Part shown: piece by piece, positions 12,296 through 23,832 of the stretch
Layout: each line of letters begins with the position of its first letter
Numbering within the stretch: the first letter of the stretch is position 1
NCBI RefSeq assembly: GCF_037042905.1
Contig: NW_026974140.1
Coordinates: forward strand, 17,224,001-17,288,000
DNA: 64,000 nt
Source of the DNA: Lytechinus pictus
Lineage: Eukaryota > Echinodermata > Echinoidea > Temnopleuroida > Toxopneustidae
Direction of reading: 5' to 3'
Notes under the pieces: model-generated
The model's database searches: none
The model's input: the letters and a program-made list of their open reading frames with translations, nothing else
What the model was told of the DNA's origin: nothing
Position numbers and translations under genes: made by a program

Positions 12296-13854
12296 GTCAT
12301 GTCCGTTACGCGAATTGTCATGTCCGTTACGCCATTTTAAAGAAAATGAGAAGTGGTAAGGGAAAATGATTGCTACACATGGTAGGGGGTTTAATTCTAA
12401 CATAGAATCTGAATCTGCAGTACCTTTAGACAAATTTCCTGTAAGCTGTGAAAACTTTAAGTGAAAAACGTAACGGACATGACACTGATAATGGTAAAGA
12501 AATCACACAAATCTGAAGACAGATTTGTCTAAAATTGATGAATGGCATAAAATTTAACAATGATTTTCTGTTGATTTAAACATTAATCAACTATTCAAAA
12601 GTTAAAAGAGACCTCTGGGACCTTGTTTGCTTTTAGTAGAGACAGGAAAGATGAATTGTTTAAAAATAGCCACATTTTTTACATTTTGCAATTTACTATT
12701 CTATTTTTTTTTGATGATGGAAAAAACTACAAAATTTTATCAATATTGCAATTTTTCTTTTGGAAATTGAGACTTTATAGATTACTTTTTAAGAAAATTT
12801 GACTGCTTAAGTGAAATCTGAAACTTCATTTTTTCTCTAAAGTGAACATTTTCCATGGAATTGCCCATATAATTAAGTAACCTCAATATATACAATCGGG
12901 AGCAATATGTTATCTTTTTTTTTTCATGATGGGAAATGTACAAGTTTTCACAGCATTTTTACGAGCTGAAAAACTTGAGGTTTTGTGTGAAGTTAATATA
13001 TTTAGTGAATTAATTGATTTCCAATACACTAACAATGAATGAATGAAACTGTTTGTGTAAATTATGGGGCTAAAATGTTATAATTTTTCATATAAAATGT
13101 ATATATACATGATATATGTCACAACTGTCACTTGTAATTCAACAAAATATTTTTTTCTAAAGAAATGCGGTTCTACTTTTTCAAACCTTTCTGCATTTCA
13201 TGAAACCATATGGTTTGTCTTATTTTCCAGATTTTTTTTTTACAACTTGAAAAAAGTAAGGAGTTTCAATACTGTATATAAAAAAATAAGTGATCATCAA
13301 GGGAAGTTCAAATAGATGATTGATATGTAATTTTTTTTTACATCTTATAATAATTCCACATTAGCATGCAAGAGGAAGTCATCTTCCAGGCTATGGTGAG
13401 TCAATTATAAAGGTTTTCTTCTCATGCTCAATGACAAAGAAATTAACCTGCTCTGACGAGTGAAAATCACCAGTTTAGTTGAAGGGATTCACAAAAGAAT
13501 ACACCTACATGAAATCAATTAAAATGGTTAGAATCACCTATTTCATGTTCTATGGAGATAAAAAAGGTATTTTTTCAGTTCACTTTATGTCAAATCAATT
13601 ACTTGAATTAAAATAGGCCTACAACTTATAGTTTCTTAATCCAAATCCTGCAATTAAATGCATTATAAATTGTGTGTCGTACGGGACAACTTTTAATAGG
13701 ACAATTATTGAAAAATGAAGGGCAGTAATTAGATCTTTATGGGATAAATCGATCACCCATGGGTCAAAGAAAGAGAAACTGATATTATGAAATTGCATCA
13801 TCAAAAATAAAATTGTAGGAAAAACTTTTGCATTTTCATGTGTCGTACGGGACA
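12296..13854. repeat. Conserved-box array, right half (boxes C, B)
   Basis: Version C boxes lie at 12296 and 12317 (minus strand, a 21 bp doublet) and at 12468 (plus, starting ACGTAACGG). Version B boxes lie at 13674 and 13840 (plus, 166 bp apart). The order C then B mirrors the left half (A, B, C), with the hAT-like insertion between. No version A box was seen to the right. The interval 12484-13673 has no box. The 80-codon minus-strand open frame spanning the B boxes shows no coding features. Confidence 0.8.
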
Positions 13855-14744
13855 TTGCCAAAAATAGGTTCAGAAAAATCAGGGCTGCCCCTATTATGGA
13901 TCATGAAAATGTTGTAGACATTATTTGGAACCATCAATGATATATTATTCCATTGACCTGCAATATTTTCAATCTTCTCGTGCTTTGCCAATAATTGTTT
14001 CAGGCAGTGTTTGTATTTGACTATTTAATTAGCAAAGTTATTGAAAATTGAAAATTCCATTGTTCCCCCAAAAAAAAACTATATCTGACTTCACTTTTGG
14101 TTAAAACTTATAATTTTCATAAAATTTAGGAATCATAGTAAAACATTACACTACTTATGACTTATTGAAAGCATGTTTAAATTTATGATATTTTTGAAGT
14201 TCTTGTGTGGAATCGCCCTTGTAGGGGGCATACATGTAGGATGGCCAAGGGTGAAGAAGTAAAAACAAAGTATAAACCCTACAAAAGCAACACTTTTGGT
14301 GCATTAAACACACTTGTACAGCTTGATATGGCAGGTAATAGCAAGATGATCATGATATTGATGATCTGCACAAGATTTTGATTTACAGATTCACGATCTT
14401 TGTCATCATAATCATCATGATAATCATAGTGATTATGATCTCTCAATACTGAATTCATCAGCTCATCAGTGATTCGATCATCTGATCATTTCTCAATAAA
14501 CAATAATTTTTTGGTACTAATTTACCCATTTCATTATGGCATTATAACTCTGATAAGACTATCATAAAAAATGTTGACAGACCATCTAATTGGTCCTCAT
14601 GAAAAAATTCTAGTCCATACATATTTCAACTATCAAACATTAAAGAATTATACTATAATATACATGTATAAATAGACCATTTGATTTTTTCATTCTAGAT
14701 GCAATTACCACTGCTTTGTTTGTAGAGCTACTTGATTTGTAACC
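13855..14744. other. AT-rich DNA with an ATC/GAT-rich patch
   Basis: No gene recognised. From about 14345 to 14490 the sequence is dominated by imperfect GAT/ATC words such as GATCATGAT and TCATCATAATCATCATGATA, a decayed simple repeat. Confidence 0.5.
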
Positions 14745-15110
14745 ATTAAAGGGAAAGTTCGCCCTGATAATAAGTTGGTTTTAAATTCAATGAAATTAAG
14801 AAATATTGGAGAAGATTGATGAAAATCCACAAAGAAAGATTGTTAATTTGTGAAGCCAGCTCCCCCATAATGCATGTAATATAAATTCCAATTCCATGAA
14901 TTCCAAATTTTCAATAGAACAGGATGAATGAAAATATGCTTATTGAATTGTCTATGAAGTGATTTGCCTGAAGATATATATTATATTTTCAATTTTTTGA
15001 GAAAATGACATTTTTTAGAGTGCCCATCTGTGATGTCACAAAACCAAAACTTAAAAAAAATTAACTGTATTTTTGTAACAGATTTTATTCAAACACTCAC
15101 CATTGTTTTT
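14745..15110 (+). repeat. Dispersed repeat beginning AAAGGGAAAGTTCGCCCTGA
   Basis: AAAGGGAAAGTTCGCC followed by AAATATTGGAGAAGATTGATG and later ATCTGTGATGTCACAAA has the layout of dispersed marine-invertebrate repeats whose ends read TTAAAGGGAAAGTTC. A GTGACRTCACAGA-type segment recurs near 62110 and 62350. The 3' boundary is uncertain. There is no open frame. Family recognition is from general memory only. Confidence 0.4.
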
Positions 15111-16419
15111 TTCTATTTTTTTTCTTTTATGAACACTCATAATTAGGGTGAACATTGAGAAGTCTGTTCAAAACCTTGAAGACCTCGATCATATCTCCTC
15201 TTTGTCTTCTGTAGTGTACATGTAGTCCAAGGCTTAAGTGTATCGTGGTATGGTAAATGTCTCAATTCACTTGATTAAAAAAGAACACAACAAGCTCCAT
15301 TCAACTGAAAATAGCAGGGTTGGCAACATTAAGTTTTATTTTTGTAAAAAAAATTTAAATAAAAAAAAATCACATTTATTTGATTTAAATCATTTTTTCG
15401 AACAAAGCATAAACACCAAAAATATATCCTTTACACTGACATAAACTTTAATAAAATCATACATTTCACTAAATTTTTACAATCATTCTTAGCTTTCTAT
15501 TTCATAATTAAATCAAGTCAAAATAGAATCTATAGAAAATATTAACGTCATGAAGACGCTGACAATTTCTGCTTGTGTCAGCGTCCTCTGATGTAGAGAG
15601 CTCCTACTGACTGGTTCAATCCAAGTTGATGGACTGTCTTGGTATCTAGGTAATGCTGCATAGTTGTTGTTCATGGCTATTCAAAGCTATTAAAATGAAA
15701 TGAGGATCAGTTACTTGGAAGAATTCCATGACTCTGACACTCACATTCTCCAAAGAGAAACATTTTTTTTCAAGCCAAGGACTGAAGATCATATGTTAAA
15801 GAAAACTCCATTCATTTTTTTTAACCTCCTTAGTTCTTTGAGCCATATAGTTGAACTCTTTGACTCTTTCAAAGCATTCACTTGCAAAGCCCTGACCGAT
15901 TGCCATTGGGAAAAAAGTTGCATGTTGATTTGAAGTATTTCTTTTACAATAAACTTGAATAGTAGTAATTATTTAGCAGTTTTTAGTAGTTTTAATAAAA
16001 ATAAGAAAACAGGTTCTACAGCTACAACATTGTAAGAGTTTGAATACATGTAATTGTAAAAGAATAAAATGTTTCACTATATGTTACCAGGAACAATGCA
16101 GACTGTATGTATTTTTTCACTCAATTCAACACATTCACTGAGAAATGCAAAAAAATAAATGCTCACTTTTGGCATAGGGCACAAAACCTATGGCTGTTGC
16201 CATGATTTATTGTCCTTTACCAAGAGCATGCATACATTTTTTTTATTCATGGATAACTGAACCTTTCTCAATGTTCCAGCTGAATGAAGCACGTTCATAT
16301 ACAGAAAGTCTGAACAGGCCCTGGTTCAAACCCATTCTGGCAAAATCTCTGATGGAATTCAGTCTTAAGTTAGGGATTTCTTTTTCTAAATTCCTCTTTT
16401 TAACTTTTACATATTTCTT
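15111..16419. other. AT-rich non-coding DNA
   Basis: No gene recognised. It contains T/A homopolymer runs and a short hairpin at 15555-15585. Open frames of 68-88 codons lack motifs. Confidence 0.4.
15555..15585. repeat. Short hairpin, 10 bp perfect stem
   Basis: GACGCTGACA (15555-15564) and TGTCAGCGTC (15576-15585) are perfect reverse complements around an 11 nt loop. The GC-rich stem stands out in an AT-rich stretch. There is no nearby gene, and its role is unknown. Confidence 0.6.
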
Positions 16420-18424
16420 GGGCGGTATTCTGAAAGCTCAATTAGCGGTCAATTAGCATCTTGGTATTCTGAAAAGTCACTTAAGTGCCCCTTTCCTTAT
16501 TTGGCAGGGTTGCGTTGCGCGCACTTGCAACAGTACGCGTTATGACCGCGCGAAGACTTAATTGAGTAGTTACGAGACTTTTGGTATTCTGAAAAGTCTC
16601 TTAGCGCTCAATTAGCGGACTTTCCAGTGGGGAAAGATAATGGTGATAAGAGGTCCATTAAGTCTCATTTTCTCTTGCTACATGTAAATGTGGCTTTCAT
16701 TTCGTATAAATATCATCAAACGGTTTAATACTGCGACCAAATTTAGGAGGAAGCAAGAGAATAAAGGAGAAAGGTATACAAAGGGAATAAAGGGAAAGAA
16801 GGTGGTATGGGTGTCCAAACTTGGCGGACTTTTAAACAATATGTTTCAGGCTTAAATTTGATCAAAAAATATTCACAATTTATACAAGTAAAATAAGGAA
16901 TGGGGGCTATATTTGGTAATAAAGAAATTAGAAAAGAAGGAAAAAGAAAACAGAAATTGTGTACTTATAGGGGAAATATAGTATTATTTTTCTATATTTT
17001 CTTTTATTATAAGCATCATAAAGTATTTTTGCACATTATTTTGACAATAATGAGATTGCCACGTAACAATAGATGCAGCAATGTTCAGGGGGGAATCAAA
17101 CCTTGTTTCCGACAATGAAAAAATAAGCAATGACCCCTTTGGTACAAAAGTAAAAGAATAGTGAGGGATGCCATCGTTTTCCCCACCTATAAAATCTTAA
17201 ATATCATAACATTTGTACATCCAATTTCAATAAAATTTCGGCTTTTTTAACGATTATGCTAGTTTGATTGTTAAAATCAATTTATTCAAATCAGCATTTT
17301 GTTGAAGAAGATTTCTCATAAAAATGAAAAGTATGTTATTTTTAAAATAAGTAGGAATTAAGTTAAAGAAGAACCCCCCCCCCATCATGACCCCGAGACA
17401 GAGGCAAATAAAATATTGTAAACAAAACAAAGAAAGCTACAATAGGTGGATGTGAAATCAGAACGCGTTCGAAAAAAAAGAGAAAATCACAAAGATACAA
17501 TAAATGAGAGAAAGGGAAAAGACAACAGTTAGCTTCAACAACATAATGACCCTCCTGTTAATCTCCGATGCAAATGCTTTTAGCATTATTTTTCAGCAAA
17601 TTTTTTTTGTATCAATCAGTGTTGTAGTCAAGGCATAAACCTCCAAGGCCAAGGCTTTAATTCCCAAGGCCAAGGCTTCAATACCCAAGGCTGAGGCCAA
17701 GGCATGGAAACCCAAGGCCAAGGCCAAGGCCTGAAAACCTCAAGGCCAAGGCCAAGGCATTTCAAACTTTAATAGGTGAGAGCGAGCGAACTGAGCGAGC
17801 AAAAATTTTGACTTTTGTACATGAAAAACAAAAATAATTTCATGGTAGATTTAGACATTATTTTAAAATAATAATATAGTTACCTTTGTACATATAATTA
17901 TTATTATTATGTTATTATTAAATTATTATTATAATTTATTATTTTTTATGTGATTTACAATGCAATAATTATTATTACCACGGTCATCTGATCCTGGCGT
18001 GCCCGTTCTCAACGTATGTCATTCTCCACTCCCTGGGACAGGGGCGGCAGAACGTATTTTATTTGGGGGGGGGTACTTATATGTCAAAATTGGCATTTGG
18101 TGCAAACAGATGTTTTCAAAATGAGATTATCAACTACGTGAAGTAGTTGTGTATTTTGTGGAAATTAAGTTGACCAAAGCCTTTTTAGTGATTTCTCATT
18201 GATAAGACAGATATTTTTATTTAGTGGTTTAAAAAAAATCAATTTTGAAGTTGAAAAACTTGATGTTTGGTCAATTACAGGGCTAATCACTTTTAAAAGG
18301 ACATCATTGCGAGATGTTGCCAGCGCGAATCATAAGCAAAAACTTTTTGACATTGTGACATAAGAATTAAATATTCCGGGGTGTTTTTGTACTCATGAAA
18401 AAGATGTGCATCTAACTAAGAATT

Positions 18425-18790
18425 AAGCGCGAGCTGAAAATTTTAATATACTGACAGGTCTGCAAAGTAAGCTGTTAATAAGGACTGCATTTAGCATGTT
18501 TAGTGACTCATAAATATGATACATAACTCACTGATCAAATAATGCGAGCGCAGAGCGCGAGCTCAAAAATTTGTGATATTCCAACCTGAAAATTGGACAT
18601 TCTAAACATTTTTTTGTAAACAGGAACATATTGAGTACCTTACATGTACCTAACAATAATTGATGCAAGTGCAGAACGCGAACCAAATATTTGTGATATT
18701 TTAACCTGAAAATTCTAAACATTTTTGTAACCATGAATAGGATTAATACTGTACTAAACAATAAATGATGCAAGCGCGATCCAAAATTTG
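18425..18790 (+). repeat. GCGAGCGC-type array inside the hAT-like element
   Basis: Short GC-rich words (GCGAGCGCAGAGCGCGAGC at about 18544, with decayed versions near 18427, 18663 and 18768) recur about every 105-120 bp. Each is followed by AT-rich DNA containing TTTGTGATATT and CCTGAAAATT. The layout and following sequence match the larger array at 28290-29745, so the two elements carry the same internal module. Confidence 0.75.
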
Positions 18791-18835
18791 GCAATTTTCG
18801 AACCTAATTTACTATAAAAAAAAAATAAAAAAAAG

Positions 18836-18990
18836 AGGTCGGGGGTTCAAACCCCGGCCGCGTCAGACCAAAAGACGTTTAAAGATGGAAGTTGCTGCTA
18901 CCCTGTTTGGCGTTCAATAATTAAAGGGATAGAGCCTTGTCGATCTGGCGCTGCACAGCGGCTGCCGGGCCCACGATCAATTGGGCAAAA
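18836..18990 (+). repeat. tRNA-derived SINE-like fragment
   Basis: GGTCGGGGGTTCAAACCCCG contains a B-box-like core (GGTTCAAACCC) that could form a T-arm hairpin, followed by GCCGCGTCAGACC and a non-tRNA tail. No A box or acceptor stem is visible upstream, where there is only an A-rich run, so it is not a tRNA gene. It probably represents the 3' half of a tRNA-derived SINE head with its body, nested inside the hAT-like element. Confidence 0.45.
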
Positions 18991-20180
18991 CAAATTTTAG
19001 GAGTATTTCATTTCTGGTGTCTATTTCGAACAATAAAATATGGATTGAAGGAGTAAATGTGATATTATTTTCTTAACATATTGTCACAATCTATCACAAA
19101 AATTAGCTTTTCTTATAGTAAGAGGGTGAAAAATTTTGCTCGCCCACTTCAATTGCTTTCAACTTTTTTTGGCAGAAATTTTGCTCTATATATATGCCAT
19201 GCTTGGCCCCTCAAAACTTTTGGTTCATCATGCCATTGACATAACCCATTTGGATATGATAAAATTGAAGATTGTGTTCAAGTTTACCAAATCTTTTCAG
19301 AATATCATTAATACTTAAAACATTCTTCTTGGCCAAAGGAAATAATACAATGAAAGTCCTTGTTATTATTCTTTATGAAAAATTGTTGTCAAAATTAGCT
19401 GTCAGATCTGTCAGAATTATTCCTGTCATCAAATCACTGTAATCTTTATCATAATGATTATTACCATCATTATCATCATTAGTCATGATTACAACACGTT
19501 ACCAATAAATAATGCTATTTTTCATCATTACTGTTTTCTTTGTCACATACATGAATATGATGATAATTCTTGATGATGGTGATAATCACAATTTATGGCA
19601 CTGCTAGTACACTTACTACTGCTGACTGGAAGTAGTGCCATTGAATATACAGAACAATTACTAATAACATAGTAACATTTATAATTACTTAATTATTTAA
19701 AAACAAATGAAAGTACAAAAAACAAAATGCCTTGAAAAAGCCTTGAAAATGCCTTGAAAATGCCTTGAAATTTCAAGGCTCAAAATCCTCAAGGCCAAGG
19801 CCCTCTCAAGGCCAAGGCTTGAATGTTCAAGGCCAAGGCTTTGAAAAAGTAGGCCTTAAGGCGCCTTAAGGCCAAGGCCGAGCATCAAGGCACTACAACA
19901 CTGGTATCAATATCGTGGTGCAGTCCACCTGCAGCAGCCGGGCGCTGCGCTGCAAGCCAGCAAAGTGAAGAGACACTACGCGCTGGGAGAAAATTTTACG
20001 TTGTAAGAGCGCATTTGATTGGCTAATTCGGCTCAGTAGGGGCGTGGCCTAAAGGGAGTTAATTGAGCGCTAATAGAGTTTTCAGAATACGAATTTGGAG
20101 GTACATTAGCGCTCCATTAAATGGGTAACTTATGAGGAAACTTAAGTGGAAACTTACGAGACTTTTCAGAATACCCCCCC

Positions 20181-20978
20181 TTGTTCTGAAGTGCCATTGC
20201 TACGGACAGAAATGAACAAATTTTTGGTGTTAGAGAGCAATATGAAGTTCATGTGAATGATCAGAATAGAAGAACTGCCAATAGCCCTTTACTTACCGTA
20301 ACCATACCATACTCTTATTTTCTTAAACACTGTCCTTCAAAAACACTTTATTTAGACATAAAAGAAACAAGAACATTGTTTACTACCGATATCAACAAAG
20401 AAAAATTTACAGGGAAAATTTTGTCAGTCCACTTATTAAAGTGGAATAGGGATCAGTGTTAACTGCTCATAGGCTACATGTACATCTTTGGTTTTGTAAG
20501 ATTAACCTGATTTTATTGACTTGATTTCCATTGCTCTGAGTAGATATGAAGGATTTATTCAGGTTTTCATGATATTAAGTTGATAAAATCTTTTTCTTTT
20601 GAGTAAAAAATAAAACTGCCACAAAAAAATTCAAATGATTTTTTCATAGAGATTTAAATTAATAATCCGCAAACCCTGGAAAGTGGTCTAACTGTAGAAG
20701 GAGAAGAAAATCAGCAGTGAGTAAATAATTCTTTTTACCTCAGATTATAACTTGATTTCGCTCTTATTTTTATCAATTTAAAAAAGAAATAGATTTTTGT
20801 CATGGCCATCTGCAGCCTAATATGAGAAGAGGAGTAATTGAATACACTGATTTCTTTCTGTACGGTAATTTAAGTTTTATGATAGTTGATACATTGACAG
20901 AAAATTTTGGTGTAACCATGGTAATATTAGCCAGGCGGCTTCTTCAGAGTAAAAATCACAGTCACAATCTGGACATTG
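20181..20978. other. Non-coding DNA, no feature seen
   Basis: No gene or repeat recognised between the GGTATTCTG element and the palindrome. Confidence 0.4.
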
Positions 20979-21510
20979 TCTAACCCAGAGAGCTCCCGTC
21001 CGCGCAGCGGGCGGGAGCCCAGAAGCTCACAGTGTATTCTACCATTGCCACCGGACAAGGGTGATTTATGGTCTAAATATTTCTCCAAATGAATTGTGAA
21101 AACAAAAAGTGTACAATTACCACGATTATATGGATGAAGGTCTAGCGAGTGGCAGATTCCTGACATCTGAGCACAGTCTGGAACCTCAAAAAAACGAAAA
21201 GTTCTCTGCTTCTACCCCGTCTCGATCGGCCATTTTTGTTAAAAATCGTAACAAAATGGCCGATCGAGACTGGGTAGAAGGAGAGAACTTTTGGCTTTTT
21301 TGAGGTTCCAGACTGTGCTCAGATGTCAGGAATCTGCCACTCGCTAGACCTTCATCCATATAATCGTGGTAATTGTACACTTTTTGTTTTCACAATTCAT
21401 TTGGAGAAATATTTAGACCATAAATCACCCTTGTTCGGTGGCAATGGTAGAATACACTGTGAGCTTCTGGGCTCCCGCCCGCTGCGCGGGCGGGAGCTCT
21501 CTGGGTTAGA
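20979..21510. mobile_element. 532 bp near-perfect palindrome (foldback element)
   Basis: The two arms of about 260 bp are reverse complements with very few differences and meet near 21240 with only about a dozen unpaired bases. The outer ends are TCTAACCCAGAGAGCTCCC and its complement, and CATTG lies immediately outside both (20974-20978 and 21511-21515), a possible 5 bp target duplication. The same 64-codon frame and the same 79-81-codon frame appear on opposite strands because of the symmetry. None looks coding. Such a palindrome would form a long hairpin RNA if transcribed. Confidence 0.9.
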
Positions 21511-21515
21511 CATTG

Positions 21516-23170
21516 TCTTGAGTCAGCAAAATACCACTCGTTCAATAAACAAGGTTATGCAAAAATAGATGGCACATCACGCTAACTTGATTGGAGAGGA
21601 AAATAACAATTAACCTCAACTCCTGTAATCCAAACTCAAATTTCAAAAATCATATGATAAAGTGTCACTTTTTAGTCATGTTGATGTGAGATTGTTATTT
21701 CAATTTGACTTTGATTGTGACTAAAAAACAAGTTTTTCACATCACACTGACCATGCTGACACTGACAGTTGAGGGATTTCATCATTAAAAACCCTGCCTC
21801 AGCCTCACTTGTTTCTTTTTTTTAAACCAACTTAGAATGATGTTAATGTGAAGTCTATGAAACATTTTCTACAAACCTCGTCACATACGGTGCACTGTTC
21901 CAATCAAACTCAACTACTTCCTTGACGGTCTATCTCGCCACTCCAGCTTAACTGTCTTAAGACTTAAGTCCGCCTGGCCTGGTGAGGGTAGCTAGAACAA
22001 GTCGGTGCGCTGCGTTGCTCTGAGCTGCGGCAAGGCTATACCGGTACGGTACGGTACCGTATGTCTTTTGAACACGAACACAGTCAAACTCAGTCAAGGA
22101 CTCCGTTTGGATTCGATCAACTTTTAGGTAATAACGAGATTGTTCATCAGAAAAACAATAGGTAATCTTAAGCTTTACACAGAGAGAGTCAAAGCTAGGC
22201 CTATACCAATTACTTCAACTGAAAAAGAACAATTTTCCATGTCCAAACAAGTGGAAGAGCTTCGCGAATACCCAATGTCATCGTCTTCCATAAGATTACT
22301 AAATTAGCCTAGGTTCCATGAATTGGGGACAGTATTTTTCCAGCAAGATTTGTTATAAATTATAATCGAGGAGATTACTCAAGATTATTCAAGAAATGCC
22401 ATTCTGAAATAACATTTGACGTATTTATTTGCAAAATATGCATGGAAATCAACAAAGAGTATTAATCTGAAATATTTTTATTTTTTAATATCAATAATAT
22501 TTTGTTTTGCCTGGGAATCTTACAATATTAAATGGGTGCTACACTTTTCAGCTCGGTGCAAGGAGCGTGTTTACTCGTGTGAAATTATTGATACACTATG
22601 TAATTTGCACCGAAAACAAATGCACCACGCGTGTGACTGCACGACACTGTCCTTCAACTGGAGAAGGCTATGGCACCTATCCTGGTTCCATGTTCTCTTT
22701 CACTTTTATTCTTACAAACAAAATATCTCATTTTGCCAGTTGTGTGCAGATTTTTTTACGACCTAGTAAAAACAAATAGAAAAGGAAAGAAAGAATTAAG
22801 GGTCACTAATATCGATGAAGGGTCTGGGCATAGATGGGTAAGATGGCGGATTTGATGCTCACATACAGAAAATTATTTCAAAAGCTCAGGCTAGCAGGTT
22901 TGGTAATTGGTAAGGAGGTCATTTTTTTATGAAGAAACTTTTTAAAGCTTTTGTTTTACCAAACAACAATCAACCATTACATATTAATTTTAACTCAAAT
23001 GAAAATGACAACCACTCAATTAATAAATCGATATATTTTGGAAAGAGGACACTCATAGAATTGATAGGTGTAATTCATCGGTGTCGATCCAGGCCGGGGG
23101 GGATGGGGGATATATAAAAAAAAATTAGGTGGAGGGATGGCCTGTACATTCACCCCCCCCCCCCCCCCCC

Positions 23171-23201
<31 letters not shown>

Positions 23202-23641
23202 AAACTTATCAAAATATATAAAATCAATAAAAATTGAAAACACAGAAATACAAAGAAAGGAAAGAAAAGCAAACAATAATTGTTCCTCAAATCGGTTAAT
23301 CCAATTTTTTTTCCCCTGAAGTTTTTGAAAACAGTTAACGCACTCATATGTGATATTAACTTGCCGATATAGGGTAATTTCATGTGCCATGGATAAATGG
23401 ATATAGGCTCTCTTTCATGTCGATGGTGCATAAAAGCAAAATTGTTTTAACAACAAATTAATGCATTTTATGTTCTTATCAATTTAGCAAAAGTTACACT
23501 GGTTGGGAACATAGCTTCATCATTTTTTCCCTTTGGTCACTATCCTATATAGGCCTAGAATATGGTAATGGCCTATGCAATTTAGGCCGATATCACTTTT
23601 CAACTAAAAAATTATACACTCTGAATTACAAGGATTTTGTA
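21516..23641. other. Non-coding DNA with homopolymer junction
   Basis: No gene is recognised. Features seen are a GGTACGGTACGGTACCG patch near 22045, and a C run followed directly by an A run at about 23153-23195. Overlapping open frames of 90-124 codons near 22416-22779 and 23016-23431 lack motifs and partly read through the homopolymers. Confidence 0.45.
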
Positions 23642-23832
23642 AAAATAAATCCATTACGGCTATGAATAGTGACCAGTCGATGTTAAAATTTAGAATTAAT
23701 CCTTAAAGATTAAAATAATTTGTATTTTAAAATAAATCTTTAAGATTTACATTTAAATCTTTATAGGGATTAATTTCAAATCCTAATATCGACTGGTCAC
23801 TATATATTCACAATCGTAATGGGTTTATTTTA
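23642..23832. mobile_element. Hairpin MITE, about 190 bp
   Basis: AAAATAAATCCATTACGGCT through AGTGACCAGTCGAT at the left is mirrored at the right by ATCGACTGGTCACT through AATGGGTTTATTTT. The arms are about 75 bp with several differences, around an AT-rich core containing a further small palindrome (TTAAAGAT/ATCTTTAA). The exact ends and target duplication are not clear because the flanks are AT-rich. Confidence 0.75.

Larger units (their letters stand above)
17617..19903. mobile_element. hAT-like element, CAGTGTTGTAGT ends, 8 bp TSD
   Basis: The left end CAGTGTTGTAGTCAAGGC and the complement of the right end CAGTGTTGTAGTGCCTTG form the terminal inverted repeat. A perfect 8 bp duplication GTATCAAT flanks it (17609-17616 and 19904-19911) and fits the hAT target rule nTnnnnAn. 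Both ends carry dense CCAAGGCCAAGGC repeats, typical of subterminal transposase-binding arrays. The interior holds an ATT-rich microsatellite near 17870-17960, a GCGAGCGC-hairpin array and a tRNA-like SINE fragment. The 2287 bp has no credible transposase frame, so it is probably non-autonomous. Confidence 0.92.
16420..20180. mobile_element. TIR element with GGTATTCTGAAAAGTC ends, split by a hAT-like element
   Basis: The left end reads GGGCGGTATTCTGAAAG and the right end CTTTTCAGAATACCCCCCC, an inverted pair. Additional internal copies of GGTATTCTGAAAAGTC lie at about 16463 and 16583, with an inverted one near 20078. Words such as CTCAATTAGCG and its complement recur near both ends, so the subterminal zones are themselves repeats. 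Removing the nested hAT-like element (17617-19903) and its duplication leaves about 1.47 kb. The target duplication is unclear (TT or TTG). No transposase frame is visible. Confidence 0.7.

Noticed and set aside
18836..18870. tRNA gene
   Set aside because: Only a T-arm/B-box-like segment is present. There is no A box, anticodon arm or acceptor stem.
21109..21380. Matching 64-codon frames on both strands
   Set aside because: They are mirror images produced by the palindrome, with no coding character.
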